From the NCBI GenBank assembly GCA_014338405.1, contig JTDE01001092.1, positions 7,211 through 71,210 on the forward strand: DNA of 64,000 bases. Direction: 5' to 3'. Position numbers and translations under genes: made by a program. Below, in pieces: positions 9,701 through 23,084 of this stretch; positions within the stretch are counted from its first letter, which is position 1; every line of letters starts with the position of its first letter. Below the pieces are notes generated by a model that worked only from the letters and a program-made list of their open reading frames with translations, was not told the origin of the DNA and ran no database searches. Source of the stretch: Paragonimus skrjabini miyazakii. Taxonomy: Eukaryota; Platyhelminthes; Trematoda; Plagiorchiida; Troglotrematidae.

Positions 9701-12700
9701 AATCAGTGTAGTAGGCATTTAAACGTGACTGTTATAACTTAAGCAGTATGTTGAATCCCGTACACGAATTGTCGTGGGACAATCTGATATTTTCCGAATG
9801 AACAACCCACGCATTACCTGTGGAGCGTAGTTCCTGTTGGGAATTATATTTGGGAAAACTTTCCCACCTTCACCTATTATAAATGAGGTCCATCCCAAAA
9901 ATGGATCAACTCGTGATAAGTTAAGTTGAAACCAAAGCGCCAAGTCTCAAACCGTTATCTGACTGACAGTTGACACGACGGATATTTGGTGTTAACTCGA
10001 TTGAGTGAACCATGACTCATTTGTGGAAGACAAAACTTTGCGACCTTATTGTCAGACCGGTTAAACGATTGAAGACTGAGCGCATACCCTTTCTTCTCAG
10101 TAGTAGGATTGAATGGTAAAAGCTTGCTCAAACATTATTTATTGCAAACTCTTAATCACTCTGTAACATTTGGTTTCTACTTTCCGATTAAGCTAGCGTA
10201 ACAAATCAGAAATGTTTATGAATTTAATAACAAGTGTTGGTTTCGAAAAGTGAACTTTGAATAAAAATCGGTCTATGAATTACTCACATGTCAGTATAAA
10301 CATTGAAAGTCCAAAGAGATATGACTACAACTCTTTGAATTTAATAATACAACTGCGGTGACGATGAGCGATCGTAATATACTACTTATACCACTTCTAT
10401 TCAGTAATAAGACCAGAGCATTTATTTTGACATCGTACAAGCTGCAGGAAAAATGCAGGAAGGAACATTAGAGTGCAGAATCGTCCATAATGGTCTCTGC
10501 TGCTTAAAGGAACTGAGCATTGATGTCTGCGGCAGCCGAGACGGCCTGGGGTCGAATACCGCGTGCAAATGAGTGGTTTTGTTTAAACGCTTAACCCATG
10601 TATTACTTTGTCGAATAAACAACCATTGTGCCATACGCGTTCTTGGATCACATCACAACTGACTGTGGATAAGGTATTATCAAAGAAACTGACTGAATTA
10701 GAAGTATCACTCATGAGAACGTGGACGTCAGTAACAGTAAAAAATGAACTGTCACGTAAATTCTTAGATTAGGTAATAAAACGTTTAGCTATCCAAATCT
10801 CTTAAATACACCTGTTCGGAATTCTGTAGTTCTAAACTAAGGCATTCTATTGATGATGTCAAAGGTGATCCACACGGTTACAACTAATCGACTTTTATAG
10901 TCACCTACGGTCTCGACAGTGGCTACTTATGAGGGAGTTAAGCGTGTTCGTGCTCGGTACATTCACGTGCAAGGTGAGTGTTGATTTTGTTTTTGCGTGG
11001 ACCTAATGGAAGTAATTCATTAGCGTACGTTTTCGGACACGGATATAGTCAGCAGTTGATTATATCATAACGATTTCATAATTCCTAAACGTATGTGAGT
11101 TCAAAATGTCTTATCTCAAGAGACGTTTGCTTTGGATGTTCTTAATCATACTACGGGATACATGATGATATATATATTCACGGACTACTTGATCCATATC
11201 GTGCCTGACAGTCACTTGGTATCCAACTTAAGAAAACTGAACCTCACTTTCCATCAGAAAAACTTGTGCACGACAGCCAACAGTCTAAACGTATTTCATG
11301 CGTTTTCATCCGAAGTGAACTCGCAACAAAGTGATAAACAACTACAGTTTATACGCCCAATTGGAAAACGTACAGGTCGACCGAGAATTTGTATGATATG
11401 CATTCGGAGAGCACCAGGAAACATTCAATGACAAGCTTATCTTCAAGGACAGTGTTATAGGAAAACAGTGTTGCAAATGAATTAGGGCTATGCGGATACG
11501 TGCGCACAGTGCAACAATCTCACTGTGGTTCAAAAATGCCTAGCCGGTATGTACATTTGTAGATATGTGCACATACATGTATATATACATATACATTCTC
11601 GTTCAAATTTAAATTTTTGGTTTTTAAACAGTTTATTCACACTGTCCGTTCTGTTCTAATTCCGGGTCTATGAGTTAGTGAAACAGAGTAGGTGACAACA
11701 TATCGAATTACTAAGAAGTTACATTAACAAGCGGCATACATGAGCAGCAGTCACATTCAGCGTTCATTCAAGAACAGAGGAACGTGGTGTCCTCCATTAC
11801 AACGGTTTTGTTGACTATAAAAACAGATTTGTTTTCATCATTAACAGAAAGGTTGAAAATTGCGGGCACATGAAAAACAATAGAAAAACAATGTAAATTT
11901 GTCAGCATCGGGCAACAAATACTGCTTACATGCTGTGGGGATAAATATGTGTATCCTCCGTATTCGCATCTACCTGATTGCTGCTTAGTTGCGAATGTGA
12001 AGTAATGTAACCCTCTCTGAGCTCATGGCCATAAAAGGGAACATTACATGGCAAAACGGTGAATTGTCGTTCTGATTTGTAGTTAGTTACCTGAGGTGAT
12101 TCAAATACTTCTTAAAGCAGTCTTCGGTCATGCGAATAAAACCAAGCAAGCGTGAGCATAAACCGTATATTGGTAGAATCTAATTTTTGACGGTTATACT
12201 CGCTTACCTTATGGTATTTCTTCCAAGTTTATATACCCATTTATCATAAACAAGCGTACTGGTGACCAGCATGACCTGGTTTGAGGTTGCAAAATCTGAT
12301 TGCAAGCTTGTGTGCAAAATGTTGACTTTCCACTTCTCCACTTCGTTAATAAAAGTGACCACTCTCACTGACCGCTTGCATGACAACGATTGTCCTATCA
12401 ACACTACGCATAACGGAGGATTAAACCCACGTTTTGGAAACAACGGTAATGCATATTCGTTAGAGGTGCGTTTGACCTCCCAACTTGGTTGGTACCGACG
12501 GAATTCGACAGTATTAAAATAGTTGTCTACTACTTCACTATAGGTTACCGGGGCCATCTGGTTGCATAAAACTTACCCCTCCTTTTCTGAGACCGTGGCG
12601 GTTACTTGTTATTATGCAGTTCAGCTACAAATGACTGATCGATCGAAGCCAATTTAAGAAACTCTGTTAGTCTTTACAGTACTCAGCTCACATAAAGATA

Positions 12701-15700
12701 TCTGCTTTCCACGAAACATCATGTTTACTGAGAAATGGTTACCCAAAAGCCTCATAGAAAGTTGTATTGTGAACGATTAGAGATTCACAGCTACTCAGCT
12801 GGTTAAACTACGATTCCAATTGGGTTTCAGTACATTTACAACAGTTTGTGGCATAAGATACACCAGCCATGAACATATACCAGCAATGTAATCCTACGAG
12901 AAAATTGAGTCCGTGGCTTGGATTAAAATTGTGAAGCATGGAAATTATCTTAAGAACTTGTTGCGAAAAATAAAGAATTCGGTTATACGATGAAAACGTA
13001 GAAAGTTACTGTCAACAATGATTTAGTTACTATGCTAACTGATTCATCACAATAAAAAATCCGGACAATAACCCAATGCTGCTATATGATTTTTTTTGCA
13101 CTGGTTTACGATCTTCAAACACTGATGTGTTCACCAGATGTGACGGTTTCATGTAATGTACATTGTCCCTAGTGAGCAATATGATATGACGCTAGTCGAA
13201 TGGGTGGAAACTAAAGAACTGTTCTTAAAATCAGGAAGACCGGGTGATGGAAACGTGTAAATGCACTGTATGGATATGTCAACAAGAAGACTGGCGGTGC
13301 ATCAAGGTCAACGGATGTGGATACACGTCTACCAGGTGAAATAGTATTTTCTTTTGTAGTTGTGCGTTTTCACATCGCTTGTAATTGGTATTTAAAACAA
13401 AATATCCATCAATGTCAAGAGCCTCTGGGGGTGACAACAGAGGTATGAACAGAGGTCCGATTTCAATACATTTTCATATACGTCGGCAATAATTCCTAAA
13501 AAGCATGTGACCACTAATCTGAGGGTGACTGCTGCGTGGAATGTGTGGACCACAAACATTCCGAGTGTAATTTCCAGAATGCGTTGTTTTTACTTATAAG
13601 TAGTCTGTGAAGTGAACTGTGAATCCCTATGCAAACAAATATTGCACGCAGTAAGCAGTTTTCATCATAATTTTCTCGTCAGAAGCAAACTATTTCCAGT
13701 TGCTTTCGATCGCCAAGTGCTCATATGTCTAGTAGGAGCATATATTGGTCGCAGTGCAACAAGCACACACGATAATTTTTACACGAATGTAGCAAAATGC
13801 ACATTGACAAATCCGAGCAAATATTTACATTCTAGTGAAAGCGCATTTTCGTTCTAAAAGTTTTGGAATACATCTTGATAATTTCGAAATTGCACAAAAC
13901 AACACAATAGTTGAATCAATTTTAGTTTGTTGTGAAAGACGAATAACGGATAATATTCGATTCACTTCGAATGTGAACGTAAAATTACGCGATGGTTTTT
14001 CTCGATTCGTTTTGAAAGAGTAAAAATAAAGATAAACAATACAGGTTTAAGTGAATTATCTACTAAACGTTTGTAAATAACGAGCGCACAGGAAGAGTGC
14101 ACGCGTATTGTACTGGATTATCGTTCCGTATAACTGATTCAACCCTTCTCCGTTAGAGAAATCTCGATCTGACGTGACCATGCATGTATCATTGAAGGCG
14201 AATTAAGTGTGCACTGTCCTCAAAGAGTAACCTAACAATTTACTCTTCAACTAACCGTCTACGTCTGTGAAAGTCGCTCGGAACTTTGTTAATGTGTATT
14301 TTTATGTCCATTTGCAAAAACATCACTATCGCAATCGTGGCTTTGATCACGTTGTTTTATGACAAGATGGGGTAAGTTGCAATGACAAATAGGGCAGCTA
14401 TGCAGTCTCATAGTCAAACTACACATAATTGGTAAAGCTAGTGATTTGCTGACACTCTAAAGAAGCCAAATCGTTTACTCCGACACTTTGGTGTTTTTCA
14501 TGGTGTCGTTCTAACTTATGCTGGCACGAGGGGATTGCCATAGAACGGCATTGTAACACATCTAATGGAGTGGACACTTTAAACTGCGCTTTGAAACTGA
14601 ACAACACTTGAAAGATAAACTTAAACATGGAATACAAAGACTGACTCATCTGCAGACGTATCTACATTTGATGCTGACTACTCAGCACACAAAATTAGTA
14701 GCGGTCGTTATAATCCAGAGTTTCCAGCTACTGTATACATCTTTACAAGAGTCACACCTGGAAGGCATTTTACTCAGAACAACCCAATCATCTTTACAAT
14801 GATGTTTTCGTTTGTAAACAAAACTACTGTAAGCGCATGAGTATCATAACGCACAATGTTTCGCGTCAGAGGTTTCATAATAAGGCGTTGTACTACTTAC
14901 GACGAATAAGTCCATCGAGGAAGAATAATCCCATATGTAGCATGGAAATCCATCAAAAAGAACTGGTTCAGACTACTAAAATAATATGTTTGAGAACGAC
15001 CGAGATTTGAATGACAGTCATGTCTCTGCAAGGCAATCCTGTCAACCACTGCCTCATTGGCACAAACTTTGCTTGTGAGTAGTGTTGAGATTCCCCAACC
15101 GTCTTGAAGAGAAACACAGTTACTGGCTGTTAATCTTAATGTATCATTCGCTGTTATGACTTTTGAATCGGATCAAGATCTCCAAATTTATTAGACTCGT
15201 TGCGTAGTATTTTCGATCACTGATGAGTAGTCGGTTCAACTTCAGTATCACTCATACTTGATAGAAACTGTAGCATTGAGAGAGACGTTCCAGCCAGCCT
15301 CTTTCGAAGAGAAGCATCGGGATCCAGTTTTGCTTTTGATAAGGGTTGTCAGTAGTACTTATCCTTGCAACTACTGAAAATAGAAGTTCTCACACGAATA
15401 GTATCTTGTTCACATAGATAATCGGGTGTGAACGTTACAGTAGGCTGTGTTTGGTTGTCTTATCAATAATTTCGTTAGAAAAATGTCCGGAAGGAACCAA
15501 CGGGTATTTTTCAACGCTCAGTATGCTGCGCAACGCAGACAATTTGCGCAAATATGGTTACTTCAAACAGAATAAGGTATAATACTAAAGCTTCTCAATG
15601 ATTGAAATCATGCATTCTATTGTTTCACGGAGGAACTTTCAATCAGATTATCGCAAATAGTTTTTATCACACGACCGATAGGTATAACATTAAGAGATAC

Positions 15701-18700
15701 CGCTTCAGCCTGTTAAGTGTTATAGAATATCATCAAAACGACAATGTGATGAATATTCGCTTACGAGACTTCATCATCAGAACGAAATGCATCTATTTGT
15801 TAAATAATACAGAGGAATTCTTCACGCAGTCTGGTAATAGAAGCAGTTGTACAGAAGGACAAGATAACAACATCAGGCCCGGTTAATCGCTGGAAGAAAG
15901 TTGATGTTAATCGCGGTTGTCTTCCATTTGGCAGACATATAATTAATCCAACAGACTCATTCATGATCTTCAAAAACGTTCCGGTCAACCAGCCGACATA
16001 GGTAAAATAACATTGTCTGGTAGCGGCCGAAGTCAATGTGACTGGATTACACAGTGCAAAGCTGTGCGTACAAAGGTGGTTAGTTTGTGCTTCCGATTTC
16101 CTACGGCAGGCGGTTACATTTTCCTCAGTATTCACAAATCGTAGGAGAAATAATTTGCTTATTAACAGGATAACGAATAGGCTGACTGATTTCCGGAAAA
16201 CCTGTTATAATCGTTGTCCGGTAAGAACAGACAAAAGTACCTGATAAGTGCAATCAAGCTGATGTCGTCTTGCTGGATTTTGTCCAAAGCACTTGTCTAA
16301 ACTGTTAATTCGATTCACTTCTTAAAGCCTCACAGAGATGGTAAATTGACATCTTAGTTAGTTTACTGACTACCTCGACGGTCGTAGTCTTGAGATCAAG
16401 GTATACGGTGATTTCTGTAATGAACACCGTATGCTTATTCACTTGCCATGTGATTTCACGCCGAAGCCGTTTAAAATAGCTGCACTCACGCTGAAAATTC
16501 TCCCGCTTTTGAACCCGCTTGTTTCTGATCACAATGGCTCACTAAAGTTACCAATCTCCGGTGAAAGATTTTTGAAGTTTCTTTCGGCCAGGTAGAAATT
16601 TCTGTCGACGCCTGTTATGGAGATTTCTTGTCTTCTGTTATTTCAGTCTGATGGATTTACTGTTAACGCGAAAGCTGTTATAGATTCTCGCACACCAACG
16701 AATATATTGACCTTCTTCAAAAAATTTCCCATAAAACAGGTGGCTTAGCCGGTTAACATTTGAAATGTTGTCAGGTAAGACTTCTTTCACTCCGAACATT
16801 TCATTCTGAGTTGTCCAATTAGGGACAGTATTAGTGTTGACATGCTCGATTTGGAGTACAGCTTCTTCCCATGTAAAGAGCACCATTCAAGAAGAAACTC
16901 TTTCAGATGACAACTGTTATCTTCTCGTCATATAAAAATAAGAGAACGCCACGTAACGCCGAAAACAGACAAGCGTTTCAATCCCACACGTCGAATTTCT
17001 CCCACAAGTAATACGTCACGCTACATCTCGACAGCTATCGAATCAACCACTTTTTCTCTGTTACAATACTGACATTGATTAGGAAACAGGACATTGGGAA
17101 TAACTAACACAAGCGTCGAATAAAATAATACGTAAATCAATGATATGGGTTTAGTCAAGCCGGAACGCAATTCAAACACTAACAAACAAATCAACACAAC
17201 AAATGTTTTGATGTGTTATTTAGCCTATGTGAAATCGACTGCAGATACAACTGTACCTGCCTTGAAACACGCTCTCAACAAACGGAATTAAAACTATCGA
17301 AGCTATCTACAACAAAATCAGCCTAATTATCATGTTCTTTATTTCAGATACACTTAGACGGAAGTGGATGCCCCGATCGATCCAATACATCTTGTTCTAA
17401 GTCATCACCCAGGTGTTATCAGCATCAAACTATTTACCTTACCCCACCTCTTAGATAGTTACCGTAAGCCAACATAGTATCTTTGTCATTTATTCCCATG
17501 ATGCACCAGTGTGTTTATAACATACCACAAATCCACATAACATATGTGTTCAGGTTATTCAGGATGACAAGGTTACTGTCAGAAAAGAGATATATTCACC
17601 AACAGAAAACTTGGTCCATAATAGCAAAGCCATAATTTTGTTATGTTATCCCTAAACCATTAAGTTGAGAAGTTTTTGTCAAACTATTTACAAGGTTACT
17701 ATTCACCGGGAGATTCGAATCAACTTCGACCTCTATAAATTTGCTGTTACTTGAGAACACGTCAGTTTGTACTGACAGCGCAACTACTTACTAAGAAGAT
17801 CTGCTTATGATAGCAATCATTTAGTTGGTGACCCTTTTGAGAATAGAGTTTTACTGAGTTTTGCTGTTGTGAACTATTGAAATATAAAGTGACAGACCGA
17901 CATGACTTTACTCAACATTGGTTAGTTAACTTGACAAAATGTTGTTAAACATGTATATGTCAGAAGGTTTACCAAACACTACGTACAACACAACAAAAAA
18001 CAGACCTCCATGTATTGGTAGGCAACTTCTCACCCGTCAAGATGTGAGATGCCGTGAAAAAAACATCAGAAATAAGTTTTAAGTGCAACTACTGAGTTAC
18101 CGTGGTATCATTAACTCTGTCAAGCGCGCAGAAGTGAACCTGGTAGAGGAAGGTTATATTACGAACAGCTCTCTAAGAACAATGGCGAGGCTAAACAGGT
18201 CTAGATCAGTTCTGACATGATCGACCTGGCATTGGCTTACAATTTTCTATGAAGCTGAACCTAAATCATTGCTAGTAGTTGTAGGAATTGAACAGGTTGC
18301 TACCACATTTCCTACAAGAAAATTATTAATCAAAATAGCTGTAACACACCCAGTTAAAGTTTTTAAATTGCTCGGGTGACATGTTGGAAATCTCCTTTCC
18401 AGAAGATTTGGGAAACATATGAGCCTGGTTATCCCGCAGTTCAATTATGTAGGGCTTCCATCGGACTTTCCCAAATATGTTGCGACTCAAAGACCACCTG
18501 CAATGTTTTATAAAAGGTTTTGATTGTTCACATACATTTGCTCATGTATACATTTGTCCCAGAATGGCAGTGCTACGTAGTCAAATAACAAGCTTTACGC
18601 GAATTGTGTGTAACCCACGATCGGGTATGCGTTTCATGCTAGCTTCATATTAACATCAAAATGAACTACGACCAGTTACTAGGTAGAAATTTGAGCACCA

Positions 18701-20479
18701 GGATCAAACGAATGTGATAACGAACACTGTTTCCGATTTAGCAATGAACATACATAAATAAAACTCTCATTTTGGATTCTCAGATAACTGGCGGATTTAC
18801 TCGAAGTAGTACAAGCAGCTCATAAGCAATTGTTACCTGATAATTGAAAACTGCCGGAAAAAGACAAAAGAGTTGTGTTCATAAAACAGGAGTACTTTTT
18901 GTTGCATCGAACCATCATTCAATGAACCTGAGTTGGGTTGATAAACTGGCAATGTGCCAGTGGTAACAGCAATTCAAAGAGAATGAATTACTTTATCAAG
19001 ACAAACAAAAGTGGCAAAGTTATTGTAAATATGCTAGTCACACATATTGAAGAGTTGAAAATAGTAAACAGTAAGGAGACCAGCATAGTTAAAAGTTCAA
19101 TTTTTCACAGTCATCTTTAGTTGAATTCCGCTATTGAGGATACTACAAAGTGATTGCGTCCGAAAATTCGGAAACTGTAAGCTTTGTTCCACTTGTAAAA
19201 CCATCATTGTGATGACTGTTTCTTCTCGCCAGTAACCAGCGAAAGTTCGGACGCCGACAAAAGATTTTCCAAAGTTCTGACAGTAACTGTAAAAATTAAG
19301 AGAAGCAAGTTGAACCGTTTCTAGTAACATCAAAGTATTCAGGTGCATAGTCAAACGTGCATTATAGTAGGTTTGGTAACAGAGAATGATTGCTAGCAAA
19401 CTTGGCAGATAGATTTGACTCAACAGTCAGGTTGGTAAAATATGTGTGTGTAATTTAGCTACATCGGAACTGAGATGATATGGATGTTTTTAATGGCTCA
19501 CGACAGCATAACAAGTGGGAAAATAGGCAAGTACTAGTAAATAATGATTGATTGATTTTCAAAACAACTAGGTAAAAAGCTAGTTTCTTGATTCGTATGA
19601 GAAGGAAAATAATGTGGAGGTACCAATGTAAACACTCCACACTCAGTTACCTGTTACTGTTTTCACCAGAGTGAAGCAAATATTTCAGTACAAGGACATG
19701 GAAAACGTACGAAACTATGAAACAATAAGGGTCAACGGTGTTAGTCATTTGCCAACAAAGCTTGTGCCAGATACTGAATTAACCATGTCATGAGATGATT
19801 TCCGTTTATTTGTCTAACGATTGGTGTCATCTAAAACATAACTTCAGTGAATATGCTGGAAGATAAAGAACAAAACTTGTAAATAAAAACTAACCAATCA
19901 GTCAAAGTCATAACGTTAACTAGAGTATACGCTGAATATCGTGTTTAGATGTGTGTTCTACACCAACTTCAAATATATATATATGACGTTGTATACTATC
20001 TTGAAGATAGAAGTTTGAAATATTGCAAAAAGCTACCATACCTGCGCACTCTATTCAATATGTTATGGATAATATGTCACTGTTATTCAGGCTCCTCAGA
20101 CGGAAACAATAAGAACTCGATTCGAATATGGGAGTACTACGAAACGGTACCCTTTGTTACCCGGTAGTCCAGTGTGTCGAAAAATCGTTCGGCTTATTAC
20201 AGATCTTAGTTTCTAGGTAGTTTACAGATTGAATGAAGCTGAACAGGCTTATGCATATTAAAGACTGTGCTGGGCGGTTTAGACAGAAAGGACAAAATCA
20301 GAAGGCTGTTTCAGTTTAAAATGGTCAGGAATAAATAGATTTTGGGAGAGAAAGTTACAAAATAATAGATGGAACAGAAGCCCAGTCATTGCCTAAAAGA
20401 CATAACAAACACTATAAAATACGGCAGACAACAGTTAGTTAGTAAGAAATACGAATGATCGAGGCCGCCTTCATTCTAC
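6761..20479. other. long stretch without a recognised gene
   Basis: About 13.7 kb of AT-rich DNA. The longer open stretches (12557-12204 -, 16135-15800 -, 16886-16638 -, 16532-16305 -, 11132-11431 +) have no motif I recognise and no clear splice-border pairs. A dinucleotide-rich patch of alternating TA/CA lies at about 11553-11600, and a (TA)n run at about 19973-19984. A B-box-like GGGTCGAATACC occurs near 10541-10552 without a convincing A box. It may hold introns of a gene outside the window or very old repeats, but the sequence alone does not show it. Confidence 0.5.
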
Positions 20480-21850
20480 CACAATCATTCTGATGAGCAA
20501 TTTATCCGAACACTCAGTTTAGTGTTCCGAGTATATGCGACATGCTTGCGCTAGCGTTCAACCACCGATGACACAGTTAGAAAAGGCTCTGGTAGGTTGT
20601 TCCAGATTGGGCACATGCGGACACCAAATAGTGTTTTCTGTTAATCAAAGGGCTCACTTAACGCTGCAGTTTAAATGGTTACTCTCGTTAAGCACGAGCA
20701 CTTTTTAGAGGACTTTTCGGTTTACCTAAGATTCATGTACCGAAAACAAGTCTTTGGTGATATGTGGATAGCATACTGAGAACAGCCTATATTTGCGATA
20801 TCTATCTGGTTGTAGTAGGAAACGTAGTGTCATAAACTGTTTCACAGCTCAACACTGTAACATCTCAATAAGAGTACTGCCTTCACAAAATACTTATAGG
20901 CTTGGATATTCAGCTCAAATCAAGGGAGCACTAAGGAACTGTGTAAAACTATGCTAACAGCCTAGTGATGAATCCATGTAGTGATTTGAACTTCTCTGCC
21001 CTTGGTGAAAGTTTGGGAGACAGGTTAATTTCACTTGAGGCAACCATGCTTAATTCGCTCTTGCATGTAGTTATGTCCAGTTTTTCACCTACTGAAAAGT
21101 AATCTGTATGACAAAGATTTATCAGTTCACATTTAGCAGCGTTAATTGAAGAGCGGTCGTCTGTGGCCCAACATTACAATACGATTAATTCACCCCGTAT
21201 CTTTCCACTTACAGCTTCCTTGTTCATTATACACCAAACCTTGATGCCATCAGCATCTACTAACAACGGAAAATGTCCAGCACAAGTGGAATAAGGAGGA
21301 GAGATTTTAGTATGGAACTTTGTGGCACGTCGCTCGTTACACAATACCAGTCTGAGAAAAAAAAAGTTCGCTGTCATCTTGAAGTGGGGAGCTTACAGGT
21401 GATCAGTAATTCTCAGGGGTACTAAATGGTTCACTTGGTCGAATGTTTCAGAGAAGTCTAAAAAAATTATATCAACTGGTTTGCCTTCGGTGGGAATTTT
21501 AATTCAATCTTCCCGATCAACAAGCAACAATAATCCCTTTCGAAATCCATGCTGACTCTAAGGCAGCAGTGCTAACCGAGCGAGACGCTGCGACACTTGG
21601 TCGTTAATCAGGCTCATCATGAACTTTGAGACAAGTAATAATGCACAGTTTATAATTAGCGGCCTCGTTGCGATTCTAACCTTCAGTGAGGTGTGACATT
21701 TTGTGCATCATTCAAGGTTTGCAAATTGTGCCTCCGGAAGAGAATGATTTAAAGGTTCGTAGGGCGGTCTTGACAACCCTAGCACTAGAGGAGGGATGGG
21801 ATTAGAATCCGGAGACTTATTTTCAAAAGGCTCTGAAAGTGTCTAGAACG
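20480..21850 (-). mobile_element. non-LTR retrotransposon (CR1/Jockey-like) RT relic
   Basis: Read on the - strand, short pieces in all three frames follow the order of a LINE ORF2 reverse transcriptase: a PPLVL segment (about 21800), NEAANYK (about 21690), LINDQVSQRLARLALL then SQHGFRKG (about 21630-21540), VDIIFLDFSETFDQVNH (about 21480-21430, the motif A region), VPQSS (about 21320), ADGIKVW (about 21254-21234, where the family has Ala-Asp-Asp), KCELINLCHTDYFS (about 21140-21090), and the C-terminal IWNNLPEP segment (about 20610-20590). The first half matches best. Multiple stops, frame changes and the damaged second catalytic Asp show it is dead. Endonuclease and ORF1 were not found. Confidence 0.7.
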
Positions 21851-22667
21851 ATGTGGGCATGTGAGATTACTTGTTCTTATGACAACTGTAAAGCTGGTTA
21901 TAAATAAAGTTACTAGCGCCGTGGAGCTTGTGACGAGCTGTCAGGAACGTTGCGGGGGGTCACTGAGCCTTAGTGGTCAGACGAGTGGTTGGTCAAAATG
22001 CACAATGCGTCATACGGTTTCAGACGAGCTCAGGAAAACCAAATCATGTACCACAGATATTCTGAAGCAGGTGTCAGTATCGAGAACAATACTTTTGTCT
22101 TACGCATGGTAACGGCACACAGTCGTAGGTGGTTTATTAATTTCTTGGTTTTTAACTTCATCTATACTCTATGCTTCTGATATACCAAAAAGGGGCGATT
22201 TTAATGCATCGTATATGGTTTGAAACTATCCCACTTTGTTGAGGAGGGATGCGGCATTGGTACACAATGACCCGACGAAGGGTGCAATAGTGTTCTCTTT
22301 CCGTAAGCCTATTTCTAGTCGTCAAGTGCTACGGATGTCTTTCCTTCTGGGAAGTTGCTCGAGGCGTACAATTCTAATGCTTATACCACTATTTACAGCT
22401 AAGACGACAGATTTCTGATTGTGGAAACGAAGTGACCGTCTTAAAATCACTCAAAAACCTAAGGTTACCTCAAGCGGACGTTAGCTCTAGAGTGCTACAT
22501 AATTCACAAAAATCAGGTCCAGGACCAGTCTGTGTGCACCCAGATAGCACCCGAAATTTTGTGGTGACTGGTAGAAAAAGTTAACAAGTCTTGGTTATCC
22601 AAGTCTTGGGTAAGGGAAAACGACACTCGTAAACGTGCAGGTTCTGGAATTATGGTAAATGCGTATG
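21851..22667. other. no recognised gene between LINE relic and gypsy element
   Basis: Open stretches at 21861-22112 and 22236-22418 have no motif. This may be the poorly conserved linker upstream of the LINE RT on the - strand, but I cannot align it. It is also the host DNA into which the gypsy element inserted, right up to the CAAAC target copy. Confidence 0.4.
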
Positions 22668-22672
22668 CAAAC
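22668..22672 (+). repeat. target site duplication, left copy (CAAAC)
   Basis: The five bases directly before the left LTR are identical to the five bases directly after the right LTR (27955-27959). Ty3/gypsy integrases typically make 4-6 bp duplications, so this pair fixes both element ends. Confidence 0.8.
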
Positions 22673-23042
22673 TGTTAGGAGACGCATCTCCTAACGAAGC
22701 GGCAAAGGCAAATCACGTCATATCAATTGATCGATCTGGCTTCGAGTTAACTGATATCTTCTAACTCACTCAGTTAATCAGGCTCACTCAGTTAATCAGA
22801 TTGCAGCTGCGCGATCGAACGCCTATACGTTATGTGAAGTGTTTTCATGCGTGCACTCTCGGATGCCCCTCTGTAATGTGATTGGCTCTTACGCTCTGAC
22901 CGCCATGTATCGTACTCATTTCGACCTATAAATTATGACCCTCTGCGGTCTAATTCTGAACTCGCCTCGTCCTTCCAATAACGTGGTTGCCGCACCTATT
23001 CTTTTTCTCGGTTCTGGGTCAGCGATTGAGCGCGTTACATCA
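22673..23042 (+). repeat. left LTR, 370 bp
   Basis: Identical to 27585-27954 except at 23031 (C versus T) and 23037 (A versus T), as read by eye. It opens with a perfect 9-bp hairpin (GTTAGGAGA, CGCA loop, TCTCCTAAC; 22674-22695), includes two copies of a 17-bp direct repeat one base apart (22765-22781 and 22783-22799), and has a TATA-like TATAAATT at 22927-22934 that could be the promoter. Confidence 0.93.
22927..22934 (+). promoter_or_regulatory. TATA-like box of the left LTR
   Basis: TATAAATT lies 246 bases into the 370-bp LTR, a sensible place for the U3/R boundary promoter. The right LTR has the same sequence at 27839-27846. No initiator could be fixed from sequence. Confidence 0.45.
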
Positions 23043-23043
23043 G

Positions 23044-23054
23044 TGGCAACAGAG
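23044..23054 (+). promoter_or_regulatory. candidate tRNA primer binding site
   Basis: TGGCAACAGAG begins one base after the left LTR. Starting with TGG (complement of tRNA CCA) at this distance is the expected place and form of a primer binding site. I cannot assign the tRNA species by eye. Confidence 0.5.
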
Positions 23055-23084
23055 TTCATACTGAACCCAGTCACGACCATTTCC

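Noticed and set aside
10422..10634. 70-codon - strand open frame overlapping a B-box-like GGGTCGAATACC
   Set aside because: No A box at tRNA spacing and no protein motif; too weak for a SINE or gene call.
12204..12557. 117-codon - strand frame with an ATG start
   Set aside because: Longest in its area but without any recognisable domain, splice partner or neighbouring gene; the overlapping opposite-strand frame is nearly as long.
15800..16886. Cluster of - strand open frames (16135-15800, 16532-16305, 16886-16638)
   Set aside because: Could be decayed element or exons, but no motif order or paired splice sites could be shown.
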